Shown here in pieces: positions 1 to 8,394 of a DNA stretch of 64,000 nucleotides (its first letter is position 1; the number at the start of each line of letters is the position of its first letter). A program made the position numbers and the translations under genes. Below the pieces are notes generated by a model that saw only the letters and a list, made by a program, of their open reading frames with translations, did no database searches and was not told where the DNA came from. This DNA is from Pseudomonas asplenii (GTDB taxonomy: Bacteria > Pseudomonadota > Gammaproteobacteria > Pseudomonadales > Pseudomonadaceae), in the NCBI RefSeq assembly GCF_001293465.1, contig NZ_JSYZ01000003.1:219901-283900 (forward strand), written 5' to 3'.

Positions 1-8
1 TTTTCGGG

Positions 9-42
9 GGTTCCAGAGATTTTGAAAGCTTTCTATGGAACC
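9..42. repeat. inverted repeat 3' of tRNA-Thr
   Basis: GGTTCCA at 9-15 pairs with TGGAACC at 36-42, enclosing a second palindrome, GAAAGCTTTC, at 24-33. It lies just downstream of the tRNA on the minus strand and could be part of its 3' processing or termination region. There is no clear T-run at the right end, so a terminator role is a guess. Confidence 0.35.
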
Positions 43-47
43 TTGAA

Positions 48-123
<76 letters not shown>

Positions 124-217
124 ATGTCAGGGCGACGATTATAGCGATTGGCGGGGTTCTGTAAACCCCTGATATTTGACTATTTTTGCGGGCCGGATGG
201 CGGTCGAGCGCCGGGTA

Positions 218-1618
218 TCAGCCGTCCTGGCGCGTTTCCCGGAGCACCGCCAGCAACCTTCCGGCTACCTCGTTGGCCTGTTCGGTCGAGGCCACGTTGG
301 TAAAACCCATCAGCAAACCGCCCTCCTGTCCGGCTGTCAGTTGCCAGCGCGACAGGGGCTCGATCGCCAATCCATTCGCCTTCGCACGCTGGGCGACGTG
401 GGTGTCCTGAACATCGATCAGCAGGCGTACCAGCAGGTTGATCCCGCCGGCCTGCGGGTCGACCTTGAGAAGGCCACCGCACACTTCTTCCAACGCCTTG
501 ACCAGCAGCGTCCGGCGCGCGCTGTACAGCTGGCGCATCTTCTTCAGGTGACGGGTGAAGTGGCCCTGGCCGAGAAAGTCGCTGACCGTTGCCTGCAGCA
601 GCTCCGGGCAGCGGTTGCGCAGCAGCCGGGCACGCTGCTCGAAGCGTTCGATCTGCGCCCGTGGCACCACCAGGTAGGCCAGGCGCAGGCCGGGGAACAG
701 CATCTTGCTGAAGGTGCCGGCGTACAGCACGCGGTCGTGCCGGTCCTGGCTCTTCAGGGCGGGCAGGGGGCGGCCGCGGTAGCGGAATTCGCTGTCGTAA
801 TCGTCCTCCAGTACCCAGCTCGACTGTTGCCCTGCCCAGTCGAGCAGCGCCTGACGGCGCGCCGGGCTCAGGGCCACGCCCAGCGGGCTCTGGTGCGCCG
901 GGGTGACGACCGCCAGCCGTGCCGTCGGCGCCTGCTGGATGCCCTGCTGCACTTGCAGGCCATCGCCATCGACTGCTACCGGAACCAGCCTTACGCCGCG
1001 ATTGAGCAGGAGCTGCCGGGCATGCAGGTAGCCGGGGTCTTCGAACCAGCAGTCCTGGCCGCTCATTTCCAGGCTCTCGCAGATCAGTTCGAGCACGGCG
1101 TTGTAGCCAGGGCAGATGAACACCTGGTCCGGCGTACAGTGCACGCCCCGGTACAACCCCAGGTATTGGGCGATGGCCGCACGCAGGGGCGCATGGCCGC
1201 GTGGGTCGCTGAAGCCGAGGCTGGCGATGTCGGTCTGGCGGGCGCGTTGGGTGATCAGCCGGGCCCAGAGTTTGCGCGGGAAGGCGTCCAGCGCCGGCAT
1301 GCCCAGTTGCAGGGGCCGCGGGTGGTCCTGCTCGGTCTTGGTGGTGCCGGAGGGGGGCTGGGCCGGAGCCGCCGGCAGGTCCTGGGCGATGATGGTGCCG
1401 GCCTGGCCGCGGGCCGTCAGGTAGCCTTCGCTGACCAGCAGCGCATAAGCCGCCTCAACGGTACCCCGGGCCAGGTTGAGTTCGGCGGCCAGGGCGCGCA
1501 CCGACGGCACCCGGTCGCCGGGGCGCAACTGGCCGTCGCCGATGGCGCCGCGAATGCGTCGATAGACCATCAGGTATTTCGGCAGGCCCGGTTCGGCGGC
1601 GGGGCTGGCTGGGGGCAT
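218..1618 (-). CDS. MocR/PdxR-type regulator (GntR + aminotransferase-like)
   Basis: A GntR-family winged helix (residues about 15-75, with DRVPSVRALAAELNLARGT) is fused to a fold-type I aminotransferase-like domain. The PLP-binding lysine is visible in YAGTFSKMLFPGLRLAY. The length of 466 aa is usual for MocR regulators, which sense PLP or amino-acid/aldehyde compounds and control a divergent gene. A TTG eight codons upstream keeps the frame open, but the ATG at 1618 directly precedes the GntR domain and is preferred. It is divergent from the CMD/GNAT/oxidoreductase cluster, which is the likely target. The effector cannot be read from the sequence. Confidence 0.88.
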   Translation of the reverse strand: MPPASPAAEPGLPKYLMVYRRIRGAIGDGQLRPGDRVPSVRALAAELNLARGTVEAAYALLVSEGYLTARGQAGTIIAQDLPAAPAQPPSGTTKTEQDHPRPLQLGMPALDAFPRKLWARLITQRARQTDIASLGFSDPRGHAPLRAAIAQYLGLYRGVHCTPDQVFICPGYNAVLELICESLEMSGQDCWFEDPGYLHARQLLLNRGVRLVPVAVDGDGLQVQQGIQQAPTARLAVVTPAHQSPLGVALSPARRQALLDWAGQQSSWVLEDDYDSEFRYRGRPLPALKSQDRHDRVLYAGTFSKMLFPGLRLAYLVVPRAQIERFEQRARLLRNRCPELLQATVSDFLGQGHFTRHLKKMRQLYSARRTLLVKALEEVCGGLLKVDPQAGGINLLVRLLIDVQDTHVAQRAKANGLAIEPLSRWQLTAGQEGGLLMGFTNVASTEQANEVAGRLLAVLRETRQDG

Positions 1619-1774
1619 GGGGTTTTCCGTGGTCAGGCACAACGGTTCAGTCTAAACCCATTGCGGCAGTGGAACATGTCCCAAGTGGCTTGTTCGATCT
1701 TGGCCCTGTCGGCACCGGGCGGTGCTCAGCAGACTGGGGGCCCGATCTTCGATGAGCCCACAAGGAAACCGACC

Positions 1775-2251
1775 ATGACGCAACGTCTCGATTATTTCGC
1801 CGCCGCACCCCAGGGCTACAAGGCGCTGGGTGGTGTGAAGAGTTATGTACAGGGTTGCGGGCTGGCCGCGCAACTGATCGATCTGGTGTACCTGCGGGTC
1901 TCGCAGATCAACGGCTGTGCCTACTGCATCAACCAGCATTCGCGCGATCTGCTCAAGCTGGGCGTCAGTGCCGACAAGGTGCAACTGGTGCCGGTGTGGC
2001 GCGAGGCCGAGTCGCTGTTCGATGCGCGTGAGCGTGCTGCCCTGGCCTGGGCCGAGACGGTGACCCTGGTGCACCAGACCGCGATACCCGATGCGGAGTA
2101 TCAGGCCGTTGCGGCAGTGTTCGGTGAAAAGGAGCTGGCTGACCTGACGCTTGCGATCGGCCTGATGAATGCGCTCAACCGCGTGGGTGTGGGTTTCCGG
2201 CTGGTGCCGCCCGGTGTCCGTGAGCATGAGGAGGCGGCCCGTGAACGGTGA
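1775..2251 (+). CDS. carboxymuconolactone decarboxylase / AhpD-like protein
   Basis: The 158-aa alpha-helical protein carries the AhpD-type redox motif CAYCINQH (C-x-x-C-x3-H) at about residues 48-55. That motif marks the peroxidase-active branch of the CMD family rather than the true decarboxylase. The start ATG follows AAGGAAACC. The much longer open frame upstream is only the antisense of the regulator. The 3' end overlaps the following acetyltransferase by 11 bp, so the two are translationally coupled. The likely role is an alkylhydroperoxidase-like thiol oxidoreductase under control of the divergent MocR regulator. The physiological substrate is unknown. Confidence 0.85.
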   Translation: MTQRLDYFAAAPQGYKALGGVKSYVQGCGLAAQLIDLVYLRVSQINGCAYCINQHSRDLLKLGVSADKVQLVPVWREAESLFDARERAALAWAETVTLVHQTAIPDAEYQAVAAVFGEKELADLTLAIGLMNALNRVGVGFRLVPPGVREHEEAARER

Positions 2252-2687
2252 TCTGGAGTATCAACTGATCGAAAGCGAAGCCCGCTGTCGCGAATGTTTT
2301 GCGGTGATGCGTGAGTTGCGCCCCCAACTGGATGACGAACAGTCCTTCGTCGAGCAGGTGTTTCGCCAGGGTGAACAGGGTTATCGCCTGCTGGCGCTAC
2401 GCGAGCAGGGGCAGGTGATCGGCCTGGCCGGCTTTCGGGTGACGGAGAATTTTCTCTACGGGCGCTTCGTTTATGTCGACGACCTGGTGGTGACCGCCTC
2501 ACAGCAGCGGCGTGAGCTGGGGGCTGCCTTGCTGGAAGCGGTGCGGCGGCATACCCGCTCCCTGGGTTGTCGGTATCTGGTGCTCGATACCGGTCTGCAT
2601 ATGCCATTGGCGCAACGTTTCTATTTCCGCCAGGGGATGCTGGCCAAGGGCATGCACTTCTTTCAGGACCTGGAGCAGGCGGTATGA
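2241..2687 (+). CDS. GNAT family N-acetyltransferase
   Basis: The 148-aa protein shows the GNAT core: the beta4 segment GRFVYVDDLVVTASQQRRELG leads into the pyrophosphate-binding R-x-x-x-G-x-A-like turn (RRELGAALLEAV), then LVLDTGLHMPLAQRFYFRQGM near the C-terminus, typical of the acyl-CoA fold. The start is the GTG at 2241, preceded by GAGGAGG at 2229-2235, and it overlaps the upstream CMD gene. The acceptor substrate is unknown. Operon position with an AhpD-like protein and a flavodoxin-fold reductase suggests a shared detoxification job, which is an inference. Confidence 0.85.
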   Translation: MNGDLEYQLIESEARCRECFAVMRELRPQLDDEQSFVEQVFRQGEQGYRLLALREQGQVIGLAGFRVTENFLYGRFVYVDDLVVTASQQRRELGAALLEAVRRHTRSLGCRYLVLDTGLHMPLAQRFYFRQGMLAKGMHFFQDLEQAV

Positions 2688-3286
2688 GCCGTGCGTTGTT
2701 GTTGAACTTCAGCCCCCATGGCACGGCCGCTCGCGGCTACCAGTTGGCCGCCGACGTGTTGCGGGACTGGCCCGGTGTCACTGAGGTGATCGAACGGCAG
2801 TTGGGGCGCGAGCCTTTGCCTGCGGTGACCCGCGACTATGCGACGGCCGTGACTGCGCTGGACGGGCAGGCCCCGGCCGTCGAGGTGTCCGAGCGGCAGA
2901 TCGTCGAGTTGGAGAGCAGCGATCTGCTGGTGCTGTGTACGCCGCTGCACAACTTCACGCAGCCTGCGGCGCTGAAAGTGTGGGTCGATCATGTGGTGCG
3001 GATTCAGCGCAGTTTTGGCCGCAATGAAGCGGGGTTGAAGGTGGGCCTGCTCAGGGATCGGCCGACCTTCGTGCTGGTCAGCTCCGGTGGTTTCATTCAG
3101 GGGGAAAGGGCCAATCAGCCGGATTTTCTGACACCTTGTCTGACGGCACAGTTGGATTGCGTGGGCATTCGGCAGGTGAACTTCATCTATCTGCAGGGTT
3201 CGGTGCGGGGAGATGAGGCGGTGCGACGGGAGATGGTTGAGGCCAGGAAATGCTTTCTTGAGGGGCTGACGGCGGTGGTTTGTTGA
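2684..3286 (+). CDS. flavodoxin-fold NAD(P)H-dependent oxidoreductase (azoreductase-like)
   Basis: The 200-aa protein has the flavodoxin-like fold of FMN-dependent NADH-azoreductases and quinone reductases. The N-terminal phosphate loop is LLLNFSPHG-x5-GYQLA, and the FMN-binding segment is DLLVLCTPLHNFTQPAALKVWVDHVVR. Its ATG overlaps the GNAT stop codon as ATGA, so it is the third gene of a tightly coupled cluster. Quinone or azo-compound reduction is the family role. The true substrate is not visible. Confidence 0.83.
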   Translation: MSRALLLNFSPHGTAARGYQLAADVLRDWPGVTEVIERQLGREPLPAVTRDYATAVTALDGQAPAVEVSERQIVELESSDLLVLCTPLHNFTQPAALKVWVDHVVRIQRSFGRNEAGLKVGLLRDRPTFVLVSSGGFIQGERANQPDFLTPCLTAQLDCVGIRQVNFIYLQGSVRGDEAVRREMVEARKCFLEGLTAVVC

Positions 3287-3534
3287 GTTGAATGGCCGCC
3301 TTCGTTGGATCGCCAGCGAGCCGGCTACCCCAGGGATCGCGCGCTCTGCGGAAGGGGGAGTTATTGCCGTTGGCTTGGGGGCTTATGCACAAGTGGTGGG
3401 TCAGCGGCGCAACGAACGCAAGGATTTGTGAACGCGTTCTCAGCATGTTGCAACTGACTGTTTTCTCGTCGATTTATTCTGTGAACAAAAAATGACCAGC
3501 CGCCTGTCGGCGTTGCAGGTGTTGTCTTCAGGGG

Positions 3535-4803
3535 TTATCGGGCAAAAGCATCAACAGAGTTATCCACAGGCTGTGCCTGGCAATGTGACAGTTCGTCGCG
3601 TTCGGCCAGGAGCATCAGGTTGCGTGGCGTCAACGGGCTTTCGCAGAACTGGCCGAGGCGTACGCGGTAGCCCTGTGCTTCCAGGTACAACGCGCGGTCG
3701 AGCACCAGCCAGAGTTCCAGCGGGCGGCGGAACAGGCCGCGCAGCAGTTCCAGGTTGCGTACCTCGGCCAGCCGTTGCCAACCTGCTGCCTCCAGTTGCT
3801 CCCAATCCTGCTCGCCGACTGTGGATAACTCCTTGAGCGCGGCCAGGTCGCGGCAGTAGTCGGCGAAGGGCTTGTCCAGCCAGGCGCTGGGCAGCGACGG
3901 GGTGGGCAGGTAGTCATCGCTCTGGCGCAATCGGCGTTGCAGCAGGTCGAAGGCCAGGCGACGAGCCATGGAGCAGTCGCGCTGGCGGCGTACCCGGGCG
4001 CCTGCGGTCACGGTCTCGCTCAGGGGCAGGGCGAGGTCATCCAGGGACAGTTGCAGGCTGGACGCCTGGGCGGCGGTGGACAGGGGCTGGTAGTTCGCGG
4101 TGCCGATGCGGTTGTAGCAGCACGGAGCGATTGCCAGTTGTCCACAGCCGGCGTGGCTGGCCAGTTGCATCAGGCGCACATGCAGGTCGCCGCAGGCGTG
4201 CAGGGCGACCGGTGTGTGTTCGGCGTTCAGGCGCAAGCCGGCTTCGGCGGCCATGACGTCCTGCTGGACATGGCTGGCGGGCAGGTGGTGATGCTGGCTC
4301 AGTTGGGCGCCGCTGGCGACCAGGGCCGGGTCGTACTCCAGGCAGGTCAGTTGCTGGCCGGGCTGCAGCAATCGACGGCCGAGGTGGCCCTTGCCTGAGC
4401 ACCAGTCGAGCCAATGGCCAGGTGTGCGGGCGAAATCGAGGCAGGCGGCGAAGGCTTCGATCTGCTGCCACTTACGGCCGGGGACGTCGACGTTCAGGCG
4501 TGGGCGGGCGGCTGGCAGCGGTTTGTCGGGGAGGTTGCCGACCGTGCCCAGCGCTGCGGCTTCGGCGGCCAGCTCCGGGAAGGGGGCCGGAGCGCCGAGT
4601 CGTTCCGGGTGGTTGTGGCTGCTTTCGGCGTCTTCGAGGCTGCGCTGGCGTAGCCAACTGGCAAGTTCCGGGTGTGCGGCCTCCCAGGGCAGTTGCAGGT
4701 GAGTGAAGGGCCGTGGGCGCCAGAGCTGCTGGTGGGCCGACAGGAAGGTGTCCAGGGCCTGGAAGCGGGTTTGCAGGGCGGGGCCTTGGAGGATGGGGGG
4801 CAT
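3535..4803 (-). CDS. class I SAM-dependent methyltransferase (Methyltransf_32 / METTL25-like)
   Basis: The 422-aa protein has SAM-binding motif I as WLDWCSGKGHLGRRL at about residues 165-180, an acidic strand end (LEYD), and the diagnostic HACGDLHVRLM followed by APCCYNRIG of the METTL25-like Methyltransf_32 family. The C-terminal third is variable. The frame is open for 43 more codons upstream, but those codons cross a hairpin and are poor in family-like sequence, so the ATG at 4803 is used. It lies downstream of the ABC importer on the same strand, about 150 bp away, probably with its own promoter. The methylated substrate is unknown. Confidence 0.8.
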   Translation of the reverse strand: MPPILQGPALQTRFQALDTFLSAHQQLWRPRPFTHLQLPWEAAHPELASWLRQRSLEDAESSHNHPERLGAPAPFPELAAEAAALGTVGNLPDKPLPAARPRLNVDVPGRKWQQIEAFAACLDFARTPGHWLDWCSGKGHLGRRLLQPGQQLTCLEYDPALVASGAQLSQHHHLPASHVQQDVMAAEAGLRLNAEHTPVALHACGDLHVRLMQLASHAGCGQLAIAPCCYNRIGTANYQPLSTAAQASSLQLSLDDLALPLSETVTAGARVRRQRDCSMARRLAFDLLQRRLRQSDDYLPTPSLPSAWLDKPFADYCRDLAALKELSTVGEQDWEQLEAAGWQRLAEVRNLELLRGLFRRPLELWLVLDRALYLEAQGYRVRLGQFCESPLTPRNLMLLAERDELSHCQAQPVDNSVDAFAR

Positions 4804-4918
4804 GCTGGAGAGTCCGGGGTGTCGGGGTTGGCCTTTTCGCGGATGAATCCGGCCCCCCACAGTGTCGCACTGATCACAAGAGAGCCGGCTCCCGGAATCG
4901 CCAGAAATTTTCTTTGAT

Positions 4919-4941
4919 GCAGGGGATTTCAAGTCCCCTGC
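4919..4941. repeat. hairpin resembling a tRNA anticodon arm
   Basis: GCAGGGGA-TTTCAAG-TCCCCTGC is a perfect eight-base-pair stem with a seven-nucleotide loop, 12 bp downstream of the permease stop codon on the minus strand. A wider pair, GAGAGC at 4880-4885 and GCTCTC at 4940-4945, could close a larger structure. On the minus strand AGAGCAGGGGA is identical to the D-arm/anticodon-arm junction of the tRNA-Phe at 10961-11036. It has no T-run, no T-arm consensus and no CCA, so it is neither a functional tRNA nor a textbook terminator. Confidence 0.6.
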
Positions 4942-4953
4942 TCTCCAATCGCA

Positions 4954-5643
4954 TCAGCGCCCCTGGCAGGCGTCGACCCGCATCCAGCGCTCCAGCAGCT
5001 TGAACGCCTGCACCAGCAGGAACGAGATCACCAGGTAGAACACCCCGGCGGTGAAGAACATGTCCACCGTCAGGTAGTTGCGCGCGATGATGGTCCGGGT
5101 CATGCCGGTCAGTTCCAGCAGGGTCACGGTGCTCGCCAGCGAGCTGGCCTTGAGCATCAGGATCACTTCGTTGCTGTAGGCCGGCAGGCCGATGCGCGCC
5201 GCTCGTGGCAGGATGATGTAGAACAGTGCCTTGGGCCGCGACATGCCCAGCGCCCGCGCCGCTTCGATCTCGCCCGGCGGGATGGCCTGGATCGCGCCAC
5301 GCAGGATCTCGGCGATGTAGGCGGTGGTGTGCAGGGTCATGGTTGCCGCCGCGCACCAGAACGGGTCGCGCAGGTAGGGCCACATGAAACTGTCGCGTAC
5401 CACGTCGAACTGCGCCAGGCCGTAGTACACCAGGAACAGTTGCACCAGCAGCGGTGTGCCGCGGAAGAAGAAGATGTAGCCGTAGGGCAGCGAGCGCACG
5501 TACCAGAGCTTCGAGGCCCGGGCGATGCCCAGCGGCACGGCGAGGACCAGCCCCAGCACCACGGCGATGCCCAGCAGTTCCAGGGTCAGTGCCGCGCCCT
5601 GGAAGAACTTCGGCAGCCATTTGAGGATGACTTCCCATTCCAT
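4954..5643 (-). CDS. polar amino-acid ABC transporter permease (HisM type)
   Basis: This 229-aa inner-membrane permease has about five hydrophobic helices. The cytoplasmic EAA loop reads EIEAARALGMSRPKALFYIILP at about residues 135-155. The early segment FFFRGTPLLVQLFLVYYG is typical of the HisM/ArtM branch. The start ATG overlaps the upstream permease stop (TAATG). A longer open frame upstream is only the antisense-free extension into that gene. It pairs with the HisQ-type permease to form the channel for a basic or polar amino acid. The specific substrate is unproven. Confidence 0.9.
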   Translation of the reverse strand: MEWEVILKWLPKFFQGAALTLELLGIAVVLGLVLAVPLGIARASKLWYVRSLPYGYIFFFRGTPLLVQLFLVYYGLAQFDVVRDSFMWPYLRDPFWCAAATMTLHTTAYIAEILRGAIQAIPPGEIEAARALGMSRPKALFYIILPRAARIGLPAYSNEVILMLKASSLASTVTLLELTGMTRTIIARNYLTVDMFFTAGVFYLVISFLLVQAFKLLERWMRVDACQGR

Positions 5644-6335
5644 TATGTGGTCCTCACAAAACCGCGAGCGGCACGTTTTTCCAGCCAGTGCATGCCGATC
5701 ATCGAGAGGATGGTCAGGCCCAGGTACATGAAGGCCGCCACCAGATAGAAGGTGAAGGGCAGCTTGGTGAACTGCACGGCGTTCTGCGCCTGGCGCATGA
5801 TTTCTTCCAGGCTGATGACCGACACCAGTGCGGTGTCCTTCATCAGGATCATGAACAGGTTGCCCAGCCCCGGCAGGGCGATGCGCCACATCTGCGGCAG
5901 AATCAGCCGGGTGAAGATCCGTGGCCGTGACATGCCCAGCGCGACGCCGGCCTCACGATGGCCCTTGGGAATCGCCAGGATCGCCCCGCGGAACACCTCC
6001 GTGGCATAGGCGCCAAAGCACAGCCCCAGGGCAATCACCCCGGCGGCGAATGGGCTCAGGGCCAGGTCGGGGTTGCCGAAGCAGTCGCCCAGGGCGCTCA
6101 TCAGGTTGACGGTGCCGTAGTAGATCAGCAGCACCCAGAGCAGTTCCGGCACGCCACGGACCAGGGTCGAATAGGTGCCCCCCAGCCAACGCAGCGGCTT
6201 GTACGGGGAAGTCTTGGCCAATGCGCCGAGCAGCCCGAGCACCAGCCCCAGGCACAGGGCACAGAGCGCGAGCTTGACGGTCATCAGCGCGCCGGCGGCA
6301 AGCGCCGGGCCGAATCCGTAGAGATCAATATTCAT
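5643..6335 (-). CDS. polar amino-acid ABC transporter permease (HisQ type)
   Basis: The 230-aa permease carries the paired signatures of the HisQ branch: TLVRGVPELLWVLLIYYG and the EAA loop REAGVALGMSRPRIFTRLILP. The ATG at 6335 (MNIDLYGF) is preferred to an in-frame TTG two codons earlier. It is translationally coupled to the HisM-type permease through TAATG. An 80-bp gap with a hairpin separates it from the binding-protein gene upstream. Confidence 0.9.
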   Translation of the reverse strand: MNIDLYGFGPALAAGALMTVKLALCALCLGLVLGLLGALAKTSPYKPLRWLGGTYSTLVRGVPELLWVLLIYYGTVNLMSALGDCFGNPDLALSPFAAGVIALGLCFGAYATEVFRGAILAIPKGHREAGVALGMSRPRIFTRLILPQMWRIALPGLGNLFMILMKDTALVSVISLEEIMRQAQNAVQFTKLPFTFYLVAAFMYLGLTILSMIGMHWLEKRAARGFVRTT

Positions 6336-6364
6336 GGGCAAGGCAGGCTTTGCTTGGGGACGAG

Positions 6365-6401
6365 CGGCACCCGTCGGGCTCTATGGCCCTTCGGGGTGCC
6401 G
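6365..6401 (-). repeat. intercistronic hairpin between binding protein and permeases
   Basis: CGGCACCC at 6365-6372 pairs perfectly with GGGTGCCG at 6394-6401. The hairpin lies in the only sizeable gap of the operon, right after the binding-protein stop. In ABC operons such structures usually protect the upstream message or attenuate downstream transcription, so that binding protein exceeds permease. That role is inferred here. Confidence 0.55.
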
Positions 6402-6415
6402 GCCATCGGGGCGGG

Positions 6416-7171
6416 TCAGAGGATGCTGAACGGGAAGTACTTGTCGTTGATCTTCTTGTAGGTACCGTCGGCGATGATTTCCTTCAGTGCGGCGTTCAGG
6501 CGCTCACGCAGGGCGTCGTCCTTCTTGCGCACGGCGATGCCGATCTTGTCGCTTTCTTCCACCGGGTCGCCCTTGAATTCGTAGGCCTTGCCGGCGTCGC
6601 TCTTCAGCCACTCGTAGTTGACGTACTTGTCCGCCAGGATGGCGTCCAGGCGACCGGCCTGCAGGTCGAGGTAGGCGTTTTCCTGGGTATCGTAGAGCTT
6701 GATGGTGACATCGCTGCCCAGGTGGTCTTCCAGCCAGCTGCCGGCCAGGGTCGAACGCTGCGCGCCGATGATCTTGCCCTTGAGCGAGGCCTTGTCGGTC
6801 TTGAAGTCGGTGTCTTTCTTGGCTGCGATGAACTGCAGCTTGTTGGAGTAGTACGGGTCGGTGAAGTTGACCGCCTGCTTGCGCTCGTCGGTGATCGACA
6901 TGGAGGAGATCAGGAAGTCGAACTTTTTGGTCTGCAGGGCCGGGATGATGCCGTCCCAGTCGGAGGTGACGACGGTGCACTCGACTTTCATCCTGGCGCA
7001 CAGGGCGTCACCGATATCCTTGTCGAAGCCTACGACCTGGCCACTGGCGTCCTTGTTGTTGAACGGTGGGTAGGCGGCCTCGATGCCCATTTTCAGGGTC
7101 TCGGCCAGGGCGCTGGCACTGAAGGCCATGGAGACGGCAGCGGCCAGGAGGATTTTTTTGCAGGTCTGCAT
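6416..7171 (-). CDS. periplasmic amino-acid-binding protein (HisJ/ArgT type)
   Basis: The 251-aa precursor has an Sec signal peptide (MQTCKKILLAAAVSMAFSA, cleavage after SALA). The mature protein begins TLKMGIEAAYPPF, the standard opening of family-3 solute-binding proteins. Ligand-site features include the DWDGIIPAL segment, SMSITDERK and AQRSTLAGSWLED. This set is typical of lysine/arginine/ornithine or histidine binders. The start is the ATG at 7171 with GGAGC upstream. It is the second gene of the four-gene importer. Confidence 0.9.
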   Translation of the reverse strand: MQTCKKILLAAAVSMAFSASALAETLKMGIEAAYPPFNNKDASGQVVGFDKDIGDALCARMKVECTVVTSDWDGIIPALQTKKFDFLISSMSITDERKQAVNFTDPYYSNKLQFIAAKKDTDFKTDKASLKGKIIGAQRSTLAGSWLEDHLGSDVTIKLYDTQENAYLDLQAGRLDAILADKYVNYEWLKSDAGKAYEFKGDPVEESDKIGIAVRKKDDALRERLNAALKEIIADGTYKKINDKYFPFSIL

Positions 7172-7184
7172 GCGTGTTGCTCCG

Positions 7185-7958
7185 TTAGCGGTTGCTGGAC
7201 ATGAATTGTTTGCAGCGCGCCGACTGCGGGTTCTCGAAGACCTGCTGCGGCGTGCCCTGTTCTTCCACCAGGCCCTGGTGGAGGAACACCACTTCACTGG
7301 ATACCTGGCGGGCGAAGCCCATCTCATGGGTGACCAGCAGCATGGTACGGCCTTCTTCGGCCAGGGCGCGAATCACGTTGAGCACTTCCTGGACCATCTC
7401 GGGGTCGAGGGCCGAGGTCGGCTCGTCGAACAGGATGACCTTGGGTTGCATGGCCAGTGTACGGGCGATGGCCGCTCGCTGTTGCTGGCCGCCGGAAAGT
7501 TGGGCGGGGTAGGCGTGGCGCTTGTCGGCGATGCCGACCTTGGCCAGCAGCGCTTCGGCGATCTCGATGGCCTCGGCCTTGCTCTGGCCGAGCACCCGGC
7601 GCGGGGCCTCGATGATGTTGTCGAGGATGGTCATGTGCGGCCAGAGGTTGAAGTTCTGGAACACGAAACCGATTTCGCTGCGCAGGCGGTTGATCTGCCT
7701 GCCGTCGGCGGCCACCAGCTCACCGTTCTTCGCGGCCTTGAGCTTGAGTTCTTCGCCGTTGACCAGGATCTGCCCCTGGTGCGGGTTTTCCAGCAGGTTG
7801 ATGCAGCGCAGGAACGTGGACTTGCCGGACCCTGAGGAGCCGAGGATCGAGATCACATCACCGTCACGGGCGGTCAGCGAGATACCCTTGAGTACCTCCA
7901 GCTCACCATAGCGTTTGTGCAAGTTGCGGATTTCAAGCGCGGGCGTGGCCTCAGCCAT
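7185..7958 (-). CDS. polar amino-acid ABC transporter ATPase (HisP type)
   Basis: The 257-aa cytoplasmic ATPase has Walker A GSSGSGKST at about residues 39-47, the Q-loop VFQNFNLWPHM, the signature LSGGQQQR, Walker B VILFDEPTSALD and the H-loop VTHEMGFAR. The insert LKAAKNGELVAADGRQINRLR is the elongated arm seen in HisP itself. It is the first gene of the minus-strand operon ATPase, binding protein, HisQ-type, HisM-type. The promoter must lie in the 532-bp gap upstream. Confidence 0.92.
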   Translation of the reverse strand: MAEATPALEIRNLHKRYGELEVLKGISLTARDGDVISILGSSGSGKSTFLRCINLLENPHQGQILVNGEELKLKAAKNGELVAADGRQINRLRSEIGFVFQNFNLWPHMTILDNIIEAPRRVLGQSKAEAIEIAEALLAKVGIADKRHAYPAQLSGGQQQRAAIARTLAMQPKVILFDEPTSALDPEMVQEVLNVIRALAEEGRTMLLVTHEMGFARQVSSEVVFLHQGLVEEQGTPQQVFENPQSARCKQFMSSNR

Positions 7959-8351
7959 GTGCGTTCCTCATTGTTCATTGCGCTCCTGCTGTTGGCTGCC
8001 TTCCTGGCGAGCGCCAAGCTAGCATAGGGTTCGAACGGGGTAGGTCGGTGCCGTGGCAGGTTGTCGCATCGGCACAGCAGACTGTCGCCCCATCAACAAC
8101 CGAACACCCGTTTGATCCGTCTTTACCTTGACCGTCGCGTCAAAAAGGGCGCGATGTTGCCAGCTTTGGCCGAGGGTTGGAAGGGTAAACCGGCTCAACG
8201 GACATTGCTTCGCCCTCAAATGGGGCGCGTTGACAAATTTTGCCTGTTTCCGGTGCGACCGGCGGGTCTGAATCTGGGTGGCTCGGTAACGTTCTGGCTA
8301 ATAGCCATTAATCTCAAGGACTTGCGATTGCCCTTCGGTCGGCTGCCCGGG

Positions 8352-8366
8352 CCCCGGAAGCCGGGG
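8352..8366 (+). repeat. GC-rich hairpin upstream of the gabP sigma54 promoter
   Basis: CCCCGG-aag-CCGGGG is followed by GGCTTGTAATATTTT. It could insulate the promoter immediately downstream from read-through. It lies 13 bp upstream of the sigma54 element, so it is not part of the predicted transcript. Confidence 0.45.
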
Positions 8367-8378
8367 GCTTGTAATATT

Positions 8379-8394
8379 TTGGCGCAAAATTTGC
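8379..8394 (+). promoter_or_regulatory. sigma54 (RpoN) promoter of gabP-like gene
   Basis: TTGGCGCAAAATTTGC matches the -24/-12 consensus TTGGCACG-N4-TTGC, with GG and GC exactly ten bases apart. Transcription would start near 8406, about 85 bp before the gene. The bound enhancer protein (NtrC, CbrB or a GABA-specific activator) could not be assigned from a clear site. Confidence 0.65.

Noticed and set aside
176..1774. Long plus-strand open frame over the MocR regulator
   Set aside because: It is antisense to a protein with clear GntR and PLP-domain motifs and has no family features until the CMD protein begins at 1775.
3292..3495. Short open frame of 67 codons
   Set aside because: No ribosome site, no recognisable family and biased composition from an intergenic region.
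4880..4945. Functional tRNA (for example tRNA-Sec or tRNA-Ser)
   Set aside because: No acceptor stem of seven pairs, no T-arm consensus and no CCA end; only an anticodon-arm-like hairpin.
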